Positions 1 to 12,525 of a stretch of DNA of 64,000 nucleotides are shown one piece after another; positions within the stretch are counted from its first letter, which is position 1; every line of letters begins with the position of its first letter. Under the pieces are notes generated by a model. The model saw nothing but the letters and a program-made list of their open reading frames with translations, was not told the origin of the DNA and did no database searches. The position numbers and the translations under genes were made by a program. This DNA comes from Kuschelorhynchus macadamiae. Its lineage: Eukaryota > Arthropoda > Insecta > Coleoptera > Curculionidae. The stretch is from positions 143,501 through 207,500 of the forward strand of contig JAUTXW010000550.1 of NCBI GenBank assembly GCA_030620095.1. Reading direction: 5' to 3'.

Positions 1-779
1 CCTAAAATAGTGTAGATTACTTGGAAAACACCATGTCTGAAATTTGGTCTAGATGGAAGGGTGTTCAATTTTAAAAATATATTTAGTTCTCCGCTTTTTT
101 AACACTATCTAAAATGTTTTATATTAAATACAAAAAAATCGGTTTCCTACGTTTATTGATATGGTTGGCTGTTTAAGGAAATGAGGTGCATATGCATTAA
201 ACCTATGTTAGAGTCTTATCTAGTAATGTAGATATACGCATTTTCTTACAGATTTTTCTGTGGTAATATTTATTTACAGAAGATTATTTATTTATTTTAT
301 TTAAATAAGTTATAAAATTGAACTATTATATTTTTAAAATAAAAGTGTACTCATATTTTGGTTTCATTTCACTTTTCTTCTATAGAAAGGAATGCAAAAT
401 GGTATAATTATGGGAATACTGTAAAAGAAATTCCAAAAAGATGACCGATCTCTTGGTTGTTCAGACAAACGTGTTCTATCTTCAGATGCCATTACTTACG
501 TTTTTTTTGTTTAACTCTCTCTATTAAAGCTTGTTAGTTGTTTAGCTGTTCTATTTAGGACTCTGCAAATGTATTATGGAATCCATTTATTTTTGTGATT
601 TTAAATTTCGTTTACTATTACATCTTGAAGAGCATTAAATTATTAATTTACTGTGTGCATGATTAAATTCGATGAAACATGACAGAGACATTTATAAAAA
701 GGTATTCCACCAGTTTTACTTTTCCTTGTAGATGAAAGTATTATAATCACGAAAAAATCACCTTTCGACATTTTTTAAG
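1..779. other. Intergenic, no gene seen
   Basis: AT-rich sequence with no coding region, RNA gene or clear repeat that I can support. It lies beyond the 3' end of Mondo. Confidence 0.5.
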
Positions 780-1170
780 ATCTTCAAGTTTAAGGGACCG
801 TCGGTTTGTTTGTCGGTCTCTCTGACTAAAACGAGCTAAAAATTATGTATCCGATTGACTTTAAATTTAAAAAAAGATAAGGGTCATACGGGGGTGGCGT
901 GGCAACATTTTGGTAAAAATCAAATATGGAACAAAATGGCGGCCTAATAAAATGTTACAAAAATTATTACTACAGATGTACCTCAAAAATTTGCACATAC
1001 AATTTTTTTTTTTTAAATATCAGTATCAAAATTACTTACCCAATTGAGATAAAATTTTGCACAAAAATCAAGTGTGAAACAGGAATAAACCGATAAAATG
1101 TAAATTCTGTAGGGCAAAACCAAATGGTGGCCTGTTTAAATGTTTAAAAAGTCGGTAAACTCAATTCCTA
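780..1170 (-). repeat. Dispersed degenerate repeat, internally repeated
   Basis: Contains repeated blocks of the type 'cttacccaattgag...aaattttgcacaaaaatcaa' followed by 'atggcggcc' or 'atggtggcc'. The same blocks occur in the opposite orientation at about 21,860-22,500, and the flanking part recurs at about 42,890-42,990. This is a dispersed, probably transposon-derived family with a roughly 130-bp internal period. No protein is evident. Confidence 0.5.
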
Positions 1171-1499
1171 AAATAAAGACATTCTTTGTTTGGAAGAAAA
1201 GAATAAATGTCATAATTGATTTTTTATAGATTATGTAAATTAACTTAAAAAAATCATAAAAATATTAAAATAAAATGAAATTAATAAACAGATGAAAACA
1301 AAAATTAAAGAAATGGTATACGAGTTTCGAAGTATGTACATATGTACGTCAGATTTTGATACAAAAAGATATGTAAATAAATCAGATGTATCAGTGGCAG
1401 TTTAATTAGAGCTTATATAGTTAACTAGAACTGCAGCACTGGTCACGAATTTTAAAAAATAATAACTTTAATCCAACTTTAACTTTTATCTACATTTTT

Positions 1500-1566
1500 T
1501 CGCTCAAGCAAAGCGCTTATGTTACCACAGACACTGCCAAGTGACGTTTTCGTCGCGGTCCATCTA
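1500..1566 (-). repeat. Repeat relic shared with 47.8 kb
   Basis: The segment with 'gcaaagcgc' and 'cgtcgcggtccatc', just outside the Harbinger left end, is similar to 47,757-47,880. On the minus strand both copies can be read as a peptide starting M-D-R-(D/E)-E and later containing F-V-T-(S/N)-A-A. The Harbinger element therefore seems to have landed in an older repeat. The family is not recognised. Confidence 0.35.
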
Positions 1567-1868
1567 AAAAGGTAGTATCAGACACAGCTACTTTTGTTGC
1601 GCAATTTTTTTGTAGCCGCTGCAAAAGTTGCATACAGTGTTCATACACCAGCAGGAAAATAGCCCAAAACGCGCAGTTTTTATGCAGCAGCTGCCTTAAA
1701 GTGTTGCAAGTCGACACTACATGCTTTTCATGTGTTCACACCAAATCGCTACTTTTGCAACATATTTTGGTAGCCGCAGCCTTGAAGGGGCAACATTCAA
1801 CAGTACACTACCGTCAACTGAAGGTATCGTGTGTGTACCTTTTGGGAGACGGTTGCATTTCAAAAAAA

Positions 1869-4505
1869 ATGGATGACGAGACAGTATTAGCAGCGGCATA
1901 TTCATATGTGAATTTGAAGGCGAAACAAAAGCGGCGCCAAAAAAAAACAAGAGTGTGGGAATGGATAAGAGAGCGCGAACACTTGGGTGCATTCAATAAT
2001 TTAGTGACTGAATTGAATGCTCAAGACGAGTGGCACTTTAAAAATTTTCTGCGTTTGCAAAAAGTGGATTTTAACTACATCTTAGAAAAAGTAAGTCCGA
2101 GAATTCGGAAACAAGATACTCGAATGAGACAAGCTATTACACCAAAGGAACGCCTTATTATAACTACGATATTTGGCTACAGGTAAGTGTTAACTTGTTA
2201 GTTTTAATACAGGTGTTCATTGTGAAAATAATTTTCAGGTGATAGCTATAGGTCACATATGTATCTTTTTCGAGTTCCTGCCAACACAATTTCGTTGATT
2301 ATACCAGAGGTGTGTCAGGCGATTTATGATGTTTTAAAAGATGAGTGTTTAAAGGTAAGTCAACTAATTTTTATTATAAAATTTAACAAAACTGTTCATA
2401 ATAATATTACAGTCAAAAAACTATTGTGTTACTGGTCGTATTCCATACCTGATGGGGAAGAGACGGTTTCTGCAATGTTCATGAGGTATGAAAGGTCCGG
2501 TTCCTCAAGTTCCTCTGAATAATTTTGATAGGCATGTAAAGGTTGGTCAGGGTGATGCTGCTGTGAGGGGGCTCCTGAAGATCGATGTTCAATATCAAAA
2601 GAGGCTGATGAGGTTGATGGCGTACGTGAAGGTGTCGAAGAGGATGATGTTAGAGATGGTTGCGGAAATCGTCTGGTCATGTACTCGCAGCTAATATCCA
2701 AAATAGATTTTTGAATTAAATGTTTTAGTTTTAGTTGCAAATCGGGCTCTGTTTCCAATGATCGAAGTTCGTTTCCTACGTTGTCGCCAAATGTGCTCCA
2801 TTCATCTCGGGCTTTAGCTTGACCTATAATTGAGAGGCATCGATCCATAGCTTGTTTCTCCTTAAGTTCAGAAATAGTCAGTTTTTGCGTTTTGTTTTTT
2901 GTCGACTACTGCTAGATGGTGTTTGCGTTGCTGGTCCTTCTTCTGTTACGTCTTGTATATCGGAGGTGCTTGGTGATCGTAACGATGTAGATATTTCATT
3001 CAGAATTGAATTTCCGTCGTTTACACATTCATCTATATTTTCCATATTTGAACTGGCTCCATCATGTATGTCAGTTTCACTGTTCTGCAATAAAAAAATG
3101 ATTACATTTTTTTTGTATGTATTTTTATTAAATAATGTACAGGGTGATTGGTTATAAATGGTTCGCCCATTTAACTGTTTTATTTGACGTTTAAGAAAAA
3201 AATGTTAAATACAAAAGTTTTATATTTCGAAATGAATTTTTTTTTTAAATCTACTTTCATGTATAGGATGTTTCAAAAAGTCTGGGCGTAGCCCAACTTT
3301 CGAATACTCTACTCTATTTTTTGATTTTTGGATTCTGCGGAAAATTCTCAACACTTTTTATGTAGTATACCCTATGCCTAAATTTGACGTATAAAAAGAT
3401 ATTGAGGGTGATTGGTTATAAATGGACCCCCTTAATTGATAGGGTATGCTACATAAAAAATATTGAGAATGTTCCACAGAATCCAAAAATCAAAAAATAA
3501 AGTAGAGTATTCGAAAGTTGGACGACGCCCAGACTTTTTAAAACACCCTGTACTTATGAATTAATTTCGAAATATAAAACTTTTGTATTAACATTTTTTT
3601 CTTAAACGTCAAATAAAACAGTTAAGGGGAGGTCCATTTATAACCAATTACTCTGTACGAGTAATTTTTAAGTGCCAATAACGTTTTAATTATTTTTACA
3701 GATGCCGAATACAGAAGCGAAATGAGACAAAATTGCTGATGACTTTATGAAGAAATGGAATTTTCCTAATTGTCTGAGGGCCATCGACGGAAAACATGTA
3801 AACCTGAAGGCACCAGTAAATAGCGGAAGTTTGAATTTTAATTATAAACACGTACACAGCATTATACTGCTTGGATTAGCCGATGCTAATTATCGATTCA
3901 CCTATAACAACGTTGGATCTGCTGGCCAGAATTCAGACGGTGGTGTTTACCAAAATTCCAAACTCTCAGATGCACTTGAAAATAATTCCATAAACATTCC
4001 ACAGCCAAAACCATTACCAGGTCGACAGCAGCGTGTGCCGTACGTTGTGGTGGCAGACGATGCATTTGCTTTAAAACCATATATGCTAAAACTATTTGCT
4101 TTTAAATCTCAAGGTGTTGCTGAAAGTTTTTAATTATCGACTATCTCGTGCCAGACGAATAATCGAAAATGTATTTGGTATTCTATCTGCACGTTTTCGG
4201 GTTTTACGAAGAAGTGTGGAACTGTCTGAACAAACAGTTACGCAAATTGTTTGCGCTGTTTGTGTATTACACAACTTTATAATGTCTCGCACACAGACTG
4301 CGTCAGTATATGGCCCAAATGGAACTTTCGATTAGAAGATCAGGATGGTAACATTACCCTTGGTAATTGGCGTAACGAAGTTGATGCTCCTCTAGAAGGA
4401 TTACAAACGAACAATACATCCAGAAACCCAACTGTTTTGGCAAAGAACGTTAGAGAAGAATTTCGAGATTATTTTTGTCGTGAAGGGGAGGTTCCTTGTA
4501 TTTAA
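1869..4505 (+). pseudogene. Harbinger transposase, broken
   Basis: Three exons are supported. 1869-2182 starts at MDDETVLAAA and ends at a GTAAGT donor. 2239-2354 begins after TTTTCAG and encodes DSYRSHMYLFRV. 3702-4505 begins after TTTTTACAG. The catalytic triad is visible as AIDGKH (D), VADDAF (D) and RARRIIENVFG (E), the Harbinger DDE arrangement, with the family block GVYQNS between the first two. Damage: a one-base loss before the first donor, a TGA early in exon 3 (after PNTEAK), a frameshift after SQGVAE near 4,120, and a stop after GPNGTFD. The product would cut and insert the element's own ends together with its MADF partner. Non-functional as it stands. Confidence 0.85.
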
Positions 4506-4919
4506 TAAAATATCTACTATATTGAAATGTAAACCTTAAGTAAACCTACTTAATAAACATTTACTTACCATTGAATCTGTTGTTGTGTTTTTGTCATTGT
4601 GATAAAACATGAATTGCAACATGTCGTAAAATTCCCATTTGGTTTTGTAGGTTTCGTCTGCTCCGCAACCAGATTTGGAACATTTCATTTTTGAACGTTC
4701 TTTTAAATATTGTGCATGCAACGTGTGAATTTTCTTTTTTATGTCGTCATCGGGCATATGTAATTCAGAAGAAATTTCCGAAATAGCGGCTCGTCTTTTC
4801 GTTTGGTTGTGATAGAATGGACTTTTTACGTTCCATAAACACTCCCTTGCTACTACCGCTTCTATTAAACATTTTACTTGTTCTTTGTTCCAAATCGCTT
4901 GTTTTGACTTCGACGACAT
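2429..4919 (-). pseudogene. Harbinger-encoded MADF (Myb/SANT-like) protein
   Basis: Exon 1 (4569-4919, minus) starts with MSSKSKQAIWNKEQVKCLIE and carries a MADF-type three-helix DNA-binding domain of about 90 residues (ECLWNVKSPFYHN, later TKWEFYDMLQFMF). It ends at a GTAAGT donor. Exon 2 starts at 3084 after TATTGCAG, in frame (NSETDIHDG). A frameshift near 2,890 separates it from the C-terminal part (ending at 2429), which has the conserved stretch DEWSTFGDNVGNELRSLE, a probable protein-interaction tail. In Harbinger elements this protein recruits the transposase to the ends and the nucleus. It is antisense to, and shares intron space with, the transposase. Confidence 0.75.
3140..3655. mobile_element. 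Palindromic MITE (Tc1/mariner type) inside Harbinger
   Basis: 516 bp flanked by TA on both sides (3138-3139, 3656-3657). The left end CAGGGTGATTGGTTATAAAT is inverted at the right end with few mismatches. A second palindrome lies inside (AAAAAGTCTGGGCG at 3278 against CGCCCAGACTTTTT at 3523), and the outer end motif recurs near 3,404 at the centre. It sits in the introns of both Harbinger genes, so its insertion need not have disabled either one. Confidence 0.8.
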
Positions 4920-5261
4920 CGCAATTTGTCGGTTAATTCTTTACTAAATACCTAAATATAAATCCTGGAGTTAAATGGAAAAAAGTGTATACATTTCGGG
5001 CATACCAACAGAATACTGCACCGATGTCCGCAGTAAAAGTTTCAACTGATTAGTAATTTTTTGCTGCGCTTGCAACCTTCCTCAACAACTGTTCACACAC
5101 GGCTATTTCTTAAACAGCGCGCAATAAAAAAGTAGCCTCCGCAACCAAGCTGCGATCGCAACGTTGCAGGTTGCCCCGGTGTTCACACTTGCAGCAGATC
5201 AAGTTGCGCAGTTTTTTAATGTGCTGCGCAACTAAAGTAGCTATGTCTGATACTACCTTAA

Positions 5262-6440
5262 TACCAACTTACTCGCAGCAAGTACATGTGATATACGTTG
5301 TTATTTTGAAGCGACCAATAAACAAAAAACTTTATATTAAATTGGGAGTTGCAAAGGATAACGTGCCACTCGCCGACATATGAGGCAGGCTCAATACGAA
5401 GATTGCTGCAAGAAAAATAATTTGTATTTTGGCTTGCACTGTTTCATAACATAATGCCTCATGTGGACTTCATTTCTAATGACCCTGAAAAACAAAAACA
5501 GTTCTGCAGAGATCAGCAAGTGTTTAAAAATATTTAAACAAAATATATAAGCGTTATTAGGGCACAGAAAATGCATGATATAGTGGAGAAGGCAACTTAA
5601 AATAATATTTACTGGGTAATAGCCGAAGGGTATCTCATTCCCAAAAAAAATTATTTCGGGTCATTTATTAATTTTCACTTGAGTTGGTCCAAATTTTATT
5701 TATATGTGGGGGTAAAGAAATTTAAATGGTGGTTCTTTGAGTAATCCATTAATTTAGCTATTAACATGGAATAACAAGATAACAATGGCTATTCTATTTT
5801 TGTCCGCTCGCTTCTTTTTACTACAATACCCAATATATATAATTTTTTTTTCCCGATAAATTACGCGTATCATGTACAGAAAACCATCCGCTTTTTTCTC
5901 ACAGTTGATATCCCGTTTAAATCTAAAAAAATACTCTGGGATAGTAACATAAATTTGTTGGCGACCTTAGGATTGCTACCGATTACAAAGATATTGTGAC
6001 CGTTAATGAATGTTTTTTGTTAACAGACTGAAGCAGGTTAATTATACTAGATTTTGTAGTTACAGAGTAAAAAAACAATTCGCCCAGAAATATTAGCTTA
6101 AATTCTACTAAAACCTAGAAATAATGTAAATCTAAAAATCGGCGGAAATAGTTTAATTAGTGTGCTGAACAACATACCAAAAGTGCAAAAGCGAAATATG
6201 CCAGCTTCATGTCATTTTTGACAAAAGAAAAATAAAAAAAAGTTGTAGCCTTTGCAACAACGCATATAAGTTGCCAGCTATACGGATGTAATGGTACTTA
6301 CCACGACGTGGCAACGTCGCTAAACTGAAACTGGTGCGTGCTTACTACTACTATATTTATAAGTATTATCTCAAACGCGCGCGGTTGTTTGTGATGTTAT
6401 TGTTATACATTGAAGATAATAATGGAAAAGGTTTGTTTTT
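5262..6440. other. No gene seen
   Basis: AT-rich spacer between the Harbinger element and the next transposon relic. Short open frames here have no recognisable motifs. Confidence 0.5.
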
Positions 6441-6465
6441 ATTGTAATACACTACTAAACTAGAT

Positions 6466-8286
6466 ATGGCGATCGAGCAGTCTTTGATGCGACTTTTAAA
6501 AGATCAGGGAGGGTTCGCTCATGGCCGTGGTATATCTGATAGTCAGCTAGCATATTTCTTTCTCTCTTTTCCTAGGTGTCTTAAAATTTGTAGTTCCCTT
6601 GAACGCCTTCCTGGTATTAATAGAACTTTAACAGAACAACACGTTGAACTTAGAGATTCAAGGAAATAGGTGGATGCAAAACATTTGAACAGTTTTATTA
6701 ATCGGCTGTCGACCCGCTCTCCTTGGCAGGAATGCAGTGCGTTACGGTCTTTGTCATCTGGGATTGTTGGAGATCTAACCATTAATTGTCATAATGCGAT
6801 GAAATTAGGCAACCATGCGATGAAGGCAGTCCTCGGTTGCAGTTTCTCCGACATGAAGCTATCAAGAAAAAATAAAGTTCTTTCATTGGCGGCAGTTAAT
6901 TCCAAAGTAATTATTAGAAACGAAGTCGTACCAGTAAATTCGCAACAACTTTTCATGCGTATAGCTTAGGCAATAAACAGTTCTGGAAATCTTTCTGAAT
7001 ACCTTAAGTACGAACTGTCCCCAAGACCACCTGCGATTTTCGATAAGGTGTCTATGAGAAAAACGATCAAGTCTGCACTCTTAGAATTCTTTTGCTTTTC
7101 TTCGGATTACACAAATTTCTCATCTTCTGTAGTTGTTATAGACGGGGGCTATCTTCTTTGAGCTTTGGTTTGTCCTAAACCAGCAACATTTGGAGCTCTA
7201 CTTGAGTCATCCAAGAATTACGCCGGGCCACATTTCTGTACAAATTTAAAAAATGTAGTTGTTGGGTTTGATGGTTATAGAAGTGTTGCATCCACAAAAG
7301 CACTAGAGCAAAGGCGGCGTTTGCGAGCCTCTCGACACCCATTCACAGATGTTGTTTTCGATAGCAACACTACAGTCTCTGTCTCATAAGCTGATTTCTT
7401 AACAAAAGGAAAAAACAAATCTAGGCTAATTATTTTGCTGACCAACACTTTTTTAGCTGAAGGACTAGAAGTAAGACGGGCAGCAACAGATGCGGACACC
7501 AAGTCACGGTTGTAGCAACAGACACTGATAAAATTGTTATGCTCCTAAATAGAACTGGGAATGATACAAATATTCAGGTTGTGGGTCCTGTTGGATCCGA
7601 TAATAAAATATAAAATATCAAGGAAATTCAAGATCAAATAGGCTTCAAAAAGGATTACTTAATGTTTGTTCATGAAATTACAGGCTGTGATACCACATCA
7701 TCCCTTTTTGATATAGCCAAGAAGAAAGCATTTAAACTTTTGGAGAAAAGAGAGATGCAGGATTTTGCTGCTGTTTTTAATAACCCGTCAGATTTAAAAT
7801 CTGACATTTTTATTGCTGGAGAAAAAGTGATCATGAAGCTGAGACCTACACCAAGACGAACTCCGAAGCAGAGTACATGCTCGTACTCTTGCCAGGAAAG
7901 CTGTCACTTCAAGCTTTCAATCAGCCACGCTTCCGCCCACAAGTGCTGCATGTAAACAGCATTAGCTGCGAACATATTTGCAGGGCGATTGTTTTATATA
8001 AAAACTAGGGCGTGATGTATTTTATTACTTAAAATCTGTTTTAGGTTCAAGAACGGATGGGAAATTCACTTCCCCCCGGAGGACTGGAGTCGGAACAAAA
8101 GTGATGGCACATTACTTAGTGAACTGCTGCAAATGATATCCTGTGGATGCAAATCTGAATGGGGGGCTCGGTGTTGCTGAAGAACTGCAAGCCTTGATTG
8201 CTCAATGATGTGCCTACATTGCAGGGGCCGAAGTTGCAGCAACGATACTCTAGTAAATGAAGTTTAAGTCGACGGCGATCTAGACG
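6466..8286 (+). pseudogene. Decayed ORF of a transposon-associated family with Cys-rich tail
   Basis: Read across stops and frameshifts, the blocks are: MAIEQSLMRLLKDQGG, then HGRGISDSQLAYFFLS (about 6,466-6,670), a middle region, VVVIDGGYLL (7,130), VVGFDGYRSVASTKALEQRR (7,256-7,310), HEITGCDTTSSLFDIAKKKA (7,672), and a tail readable as QEWMGNSLPP followed by cysteine-rich sequence ending MCLHCRG (8,046-8,225). I recognise this block order ('G.TRGRG', 'GY....STK', 'GCDTTS', CXC-like tail) as a protein repeatedly found in repetitive DNA of invertebrates, but I cannot name the superfamily. At least six stops or frameshifts make it dead. No terminal repeats were identified. Confidence 0.55.
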
Positions 8287-8289
8287 AAA

Positions 8290-9489
8290 TATAAGTAAGC
8301 AACCATATCATACATGGAACAAAATAAAAACAAGATACAATTTGTTTTATGTTCCAACTGTACTCATTTTGCTAAAACTTTTCAAGTTTTCGTGTTTTAT
8401 TGTAAAATAAAAATATATTCCACGACTTTTTTTAATTTGTTTACTTTTTTGACCTTTTTCCAAACAATAAATAAACTTCTGTTGAAACAAAGAATCTATT
8501 AGGTTATATATGTATGATAATACCCTGTATACACCCCAAATACCCGCAAATGGTTTTTTTCTTCAAGAAGCTGGCGTAGGATGGCTTAGGACTTTTGGTA
8601 TGTTGTTCAGTACACTAAATAGAATATCTAGTCCAATTTTCAGATTTACATTATTTTTTTCCGGGTGAAACCCTATTATAACTGGCCAAAATTATAGATC
8701 ATATTACCAATATGACTCATTTTCATTATGATTTGAGGATATTTCATTGACTGATCATAAGTATATAAATTTGTGTGAAAAATATAAAAATTAAACAAAA
8801 AAAACTAAAGAAGTTATACACAAAAAAATAACTGATTTTGAAAATACCAAAATTTTCAGTCACGAAATTATACAAAAAAGCAGCATTTAATCTGCTATTG
8901 TAAAATTTAAAATGTTTGACTGGTTTAAAAAAACAAAATTGGAACACATTTAATAGTAATGTATAATTGATCAGATTTTTGAGTCCGTCAGTGCTTCAAC
9001 TGTGCAGTGCGATCAATTTATCTTAATAGCATTTTAAACGTTAATAACTTTTACTTTTTAACTTTCCGGAATGAACCAAAAATCAAATCATACGGTTACA
9101 TAAAAAGTTTTTTCTCGTTGATAGAATAAAAGTTTTACAAGATATCACCATAAGTTGCATTTCTTTAAATAGGATACTCACATATTATATTCATAAAATT
9201 GGCCTCTTCTTGATGATTATAAATATGCTACGTTTTATACCTTTATCTTTAAAAACACACTAACACACTACCTCCTATGGCAAAGTTTTTCTCAAATTTC
9301 TGTTTGTAAAGATAAAGGTATCTGGTATGTTTATAATCAGCAAGAAGCCTATTTTATGAATTTATAATATAGAGGGTATAACATTAAAAAAATACCACTT
9401 ATAGTGATATCTTGTAAAATTGAGAACCTTTTGTACTTTCGATAATTAGAAAAAACATTTTATGTAACCCTACAATTAATTCCGATGAG
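8290..9489. other. No gene seen
   Basis: AT-rich. A degenerate inverted repeat is possible between about 9,060 and 9,460: 'aagttttacaagatatcacc' at about 9,130 is mirrored by 'gtgatatcttgtaaaat' at about 9,403. It may be an old MITE. Nothing coding. Confidence 0.4.

Positions 9490-9561
<72 letters not shown>
9490..9561. repeat. (TA)n microsatellite
   Basis: Uninterrupted TA dinucleotides. No mobile element end abuts it that I can identify. Confidence 0.95.
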
Positions 9562-9563
<2 letters not shown>

Positions 9564-10639
9564 ACTGCTTAGGCAAACGAGCTTGGTCATGGAATATGTA
9601 TAAAGTTTCATCAACTGAATAAAGTTTCTTAATATTACAATGTAAAAGTGCTTCAGTTGTAGGAGCATTGTATTTTGAATAAATATGTATAATGTTTAAA
9701 CACAGTTTATATGTCTTTATAAACAATTTATTTCAAATAACTTTACATAAACTATTTAAAGATAAAAATAACAGAAAGTTTTAATGAAACAAAAATACAC
9801 AAGTTTACACAGTTCATACAATATAAGTACCCTACAAAAAAATGTATTTATATCTAAAATTACCTATGTATAAGTAGGTAATGTAGGTAAGTTTACAAAA
9901 AAGGCTTAATATACCAATTAAGGCACAAGACAATTTAATAATGTTCAAATGGCCAAAAAATACAAACCGCTAGGAGTTTATAAGTTAAAACGAGAAGTCC
10001 TAAAATAATTCAGTATTAAAGTGGTTCACCAAGAAGACAGAATTTGTCATTACTGATAAAAAAATGATTTCATAGCCTTCCAGCAACACTGACTAGAATA
10101 ACATAAAATAAATTATCAGAGTCAAAATAAACTGATAAACCGCTACGAATTGCTAAAAAAATTGCTATATTTAAACATAATATTTTTGTTTTATATGAAA
10201 CAAATCGAATTCGTGTTTTTTGCGTTGAATAGATTATTGTATTATATAAGCTACAGGCAAAGGGATTTGTACAAAAGTTATCTGTGCTTGGTAAGGGGAG
10301 TATTAAATGTACTACCAGACAAAAGTAGAGTACAAAGTTCTTTTTTTATTCACGTTTAAATAAAAAAAACATTGGGTTGTGATTTTTGGCTAAGTTTAAC
10401 AAAAGTAATGTTTCACAATATTTTGGTGTACTTTAAATCAGTTTAAGAATTATAAATAATAATGACTATAAAAACTGACGAGAATGGGAGCGACAAAAGT
10501 AGAGCAATAAATTGTATTCAACAGTATTTTATTACATTTTATTTCAACAAAAAACACATTTTAGAACAATAACAATTAAAAGTAATGCATTAATAATTAA
10601 TAGCATATTCATTATAATTAATTACTTGCTGACAACGGC

Positions 10640-10970
10640 GAGGCATTCAAGCAATCAACTTTTCATAGGGCTTACCCCATTCCATGAGAAAAACCATAAA
10701 AACACTACCTTTCCCATGTTTAATTGTAGGTGTTACATATTTAGGATTAAACTTTGTATTGATTGGCCGCCTCACACGTCTCATTCCATCAGAATTAAAT
10801 ATCTTATAACACGTTTCATCACTAAATAGAACTTTTTACGAGTCATCGAGAGTTCAGTTTAAATGCCTGTCGTGTAAATGCCAACCTTGCTCCTCTATTC
10901 CTTCCCGAAATTAACGGTCTTTTAGCAGGACGTTTACTAAATAACTTTGCTGGTACGATTTAATACACTT
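10640..10970 (-). pseudogene. Tc1-like transposase, catalytic half (relic)
   Basis: On the minus strand, peptide blocks LISGRNRGARLAFTRQA, then DETCYKIFNSDGMRRVRRP and TPTIKHGKGSVFMV are typical of the Tc1 stretch from the helix-turn-helix linker through the first catalytic Asp (S-D-E) to the G-G-S-V-M-V-W block. Stops and frameshifts interrupt it. The matching N-terminal half is at 12,237-12,525. Confidence 0.6.
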
Positions 10971-12236
10971 TTTTTGGTTTTTTTAGGAAGCTTATCTCAA
11001 ATTGACTACAATTAAGCAAAAAAAAAAGCGTGGATTCATTACAATTTTTCACAAAATAATACAAATTAGAACTGATTTTCAAATTGCACTAGTGTACTAT
11101 AAAAAAATGTATTTGAAATTCCATTACATTTTAGGCATGTGATAGTCGTTGTAGGATAATATATATGTATTTTGAAAGATTTTTTATTTCTAGTATATAT
11201 TTATTAAATTAGAATTGGTTTTTTTAATAGGAATATGAATAATTATCTAACATAATACTTAATATGACGTTTTGTTTTGTACCTAAAGTGAATGTCATTT
11301 AGTCAGCCAGAAAGCGCTGTTGTCAAAATGAATTTTGTTATTTTCTATGATGTTTGAGTAATATTTTTTTCTCATATAGATGGGTTGGTGCCGAGTTAGC
11401 ACCAGGTTAGGCACCGGAGCGCGGTTAAAGCCAAAATATTTAGGAATCAGTTTCACATTAAGTAGGCATCCGGTTTTACACATGTTTTAGGGGAAGGGAA
11501 ATTGGGAATTTATTTGGTTTTATTTTCGCTTTAATAATGTTAATGTTTTTTTTTACTTAGAATTAATGAAAATGCGGATTAGAATTGGTTAGGGGTCCTA
11601 TGAAGAAAATGCGCAGTCTGCGCGTTAACAAAATTCTCGATCTATTAGAAATCTATTCCGGGTCTAGAGATATTAAAACAAGTTTTTTTTTACAAAACTT
11701 ATACGCTTAGGTTAATATGTCCCGTTAGTATTAGATTAGTCCAGATTCGTTGATAAAACCACCATTAAAGTCATAAAATCACATGCTGAAATCAGATTTG
11801 AAATATGCGCGCACTCTAAAGTGTTGTCATTGACGAAAGCGGTTTAGAGTTTAGTGATCCATATCGTATTAGGTCGGCACCAGAAATGTTAATGAAATTA
11901 TAGGTAAACAAAAGACCGTTTTGTTCAAATTTAGGATTACCACTCGCTGTATATTTGAAGAAAATCAGGTAAATTTGGCAACATTGCAGGATATTTTAAT
12001 TCTGCGTTTTGTCAAAAACTTCATAATCGACAGTTTTAGCATTAAAAAGTAATGAAATTTCCGAAGTTTGTGTTCATTATTTGTGGAAAATGTAATTTTT
12101 TTTTCATCCACGATTTTTTTTTTGCTTTAATATACCAAATTTAAAATAAGCTTCGTAACAAAATCAAAAAAAGGAACAAAATCGAGATGTATTAAATACC
12201 AGACCTCTATATGGCATCTACTAACCTTCTTTGAAC

Positions 12237-12525
12237 TCAATACCAATCGTAATTTCTGGAATTTCGGTAATTATTCTTAGGGCGGACTTCCTTATTTTGA
12301 GCAATTCTTTTAAGGAGTCTGTCGGTCAATACTGTTGTTTTCTTTGGTCTTCTCGATTTTGATAACTTCCCTAAGTGTCCTCTGTCATTATACGATGAAA
12401 TTATTTTAGATGCATTGTACCGGGGTACACAAACTGTCTTGAAATATCGGCTTGTTTGGTACCTTCCATGAATGCATTCACAACTCTTTGCTTCAAATCT
12501 TTTGACATTGGAATTCCTCTTGGCA
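12237..12525 (-). pseudogene. Tc1-like transposase, DNA-binding half (relic)
   Basis: On the minus strand from ATG at 12,525: MPRGIPMSKDLKQRVVNAF, then after a frameshift KIISSYNDRGHLGKLSKSRR and TVLTDRLLKRIAQNKEVRPK. These are the paired-like helix-turn-helix and GRPR-type linker of Tc1 transposases. It is the N-terminal half of the protein whose continuation is at 10,640-10,970; an insertion separates them. Confidence 0.65.

Larger units (their letters stand above)
1568..5258. mobile_element. PIF/Harbinger DNA transposon, decayed, two-gene
   Basis: The ends are inverted repeats: GGTAGTATCAGACA starts at 1571, and the complementary arm with TGTCTGATACTACC ends at 5257. The arms match over about 33 bp with a few mismatches. 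Inside are a plus-strand DDE transposase and a minus-strand MADF-domain protein, the two-gene arrangement typical of Harbinger elements (transposase plus Myb/SANT-like DNA-binding partner). A 3-bp target duplication such as TAA is expected for the superfamily but could not be resolved, because the left flank is an A-run. The transposase carries stops and frameshifts, so the copy is dead. A 516-bp MITE sits inside it. Confidence 0.85.
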
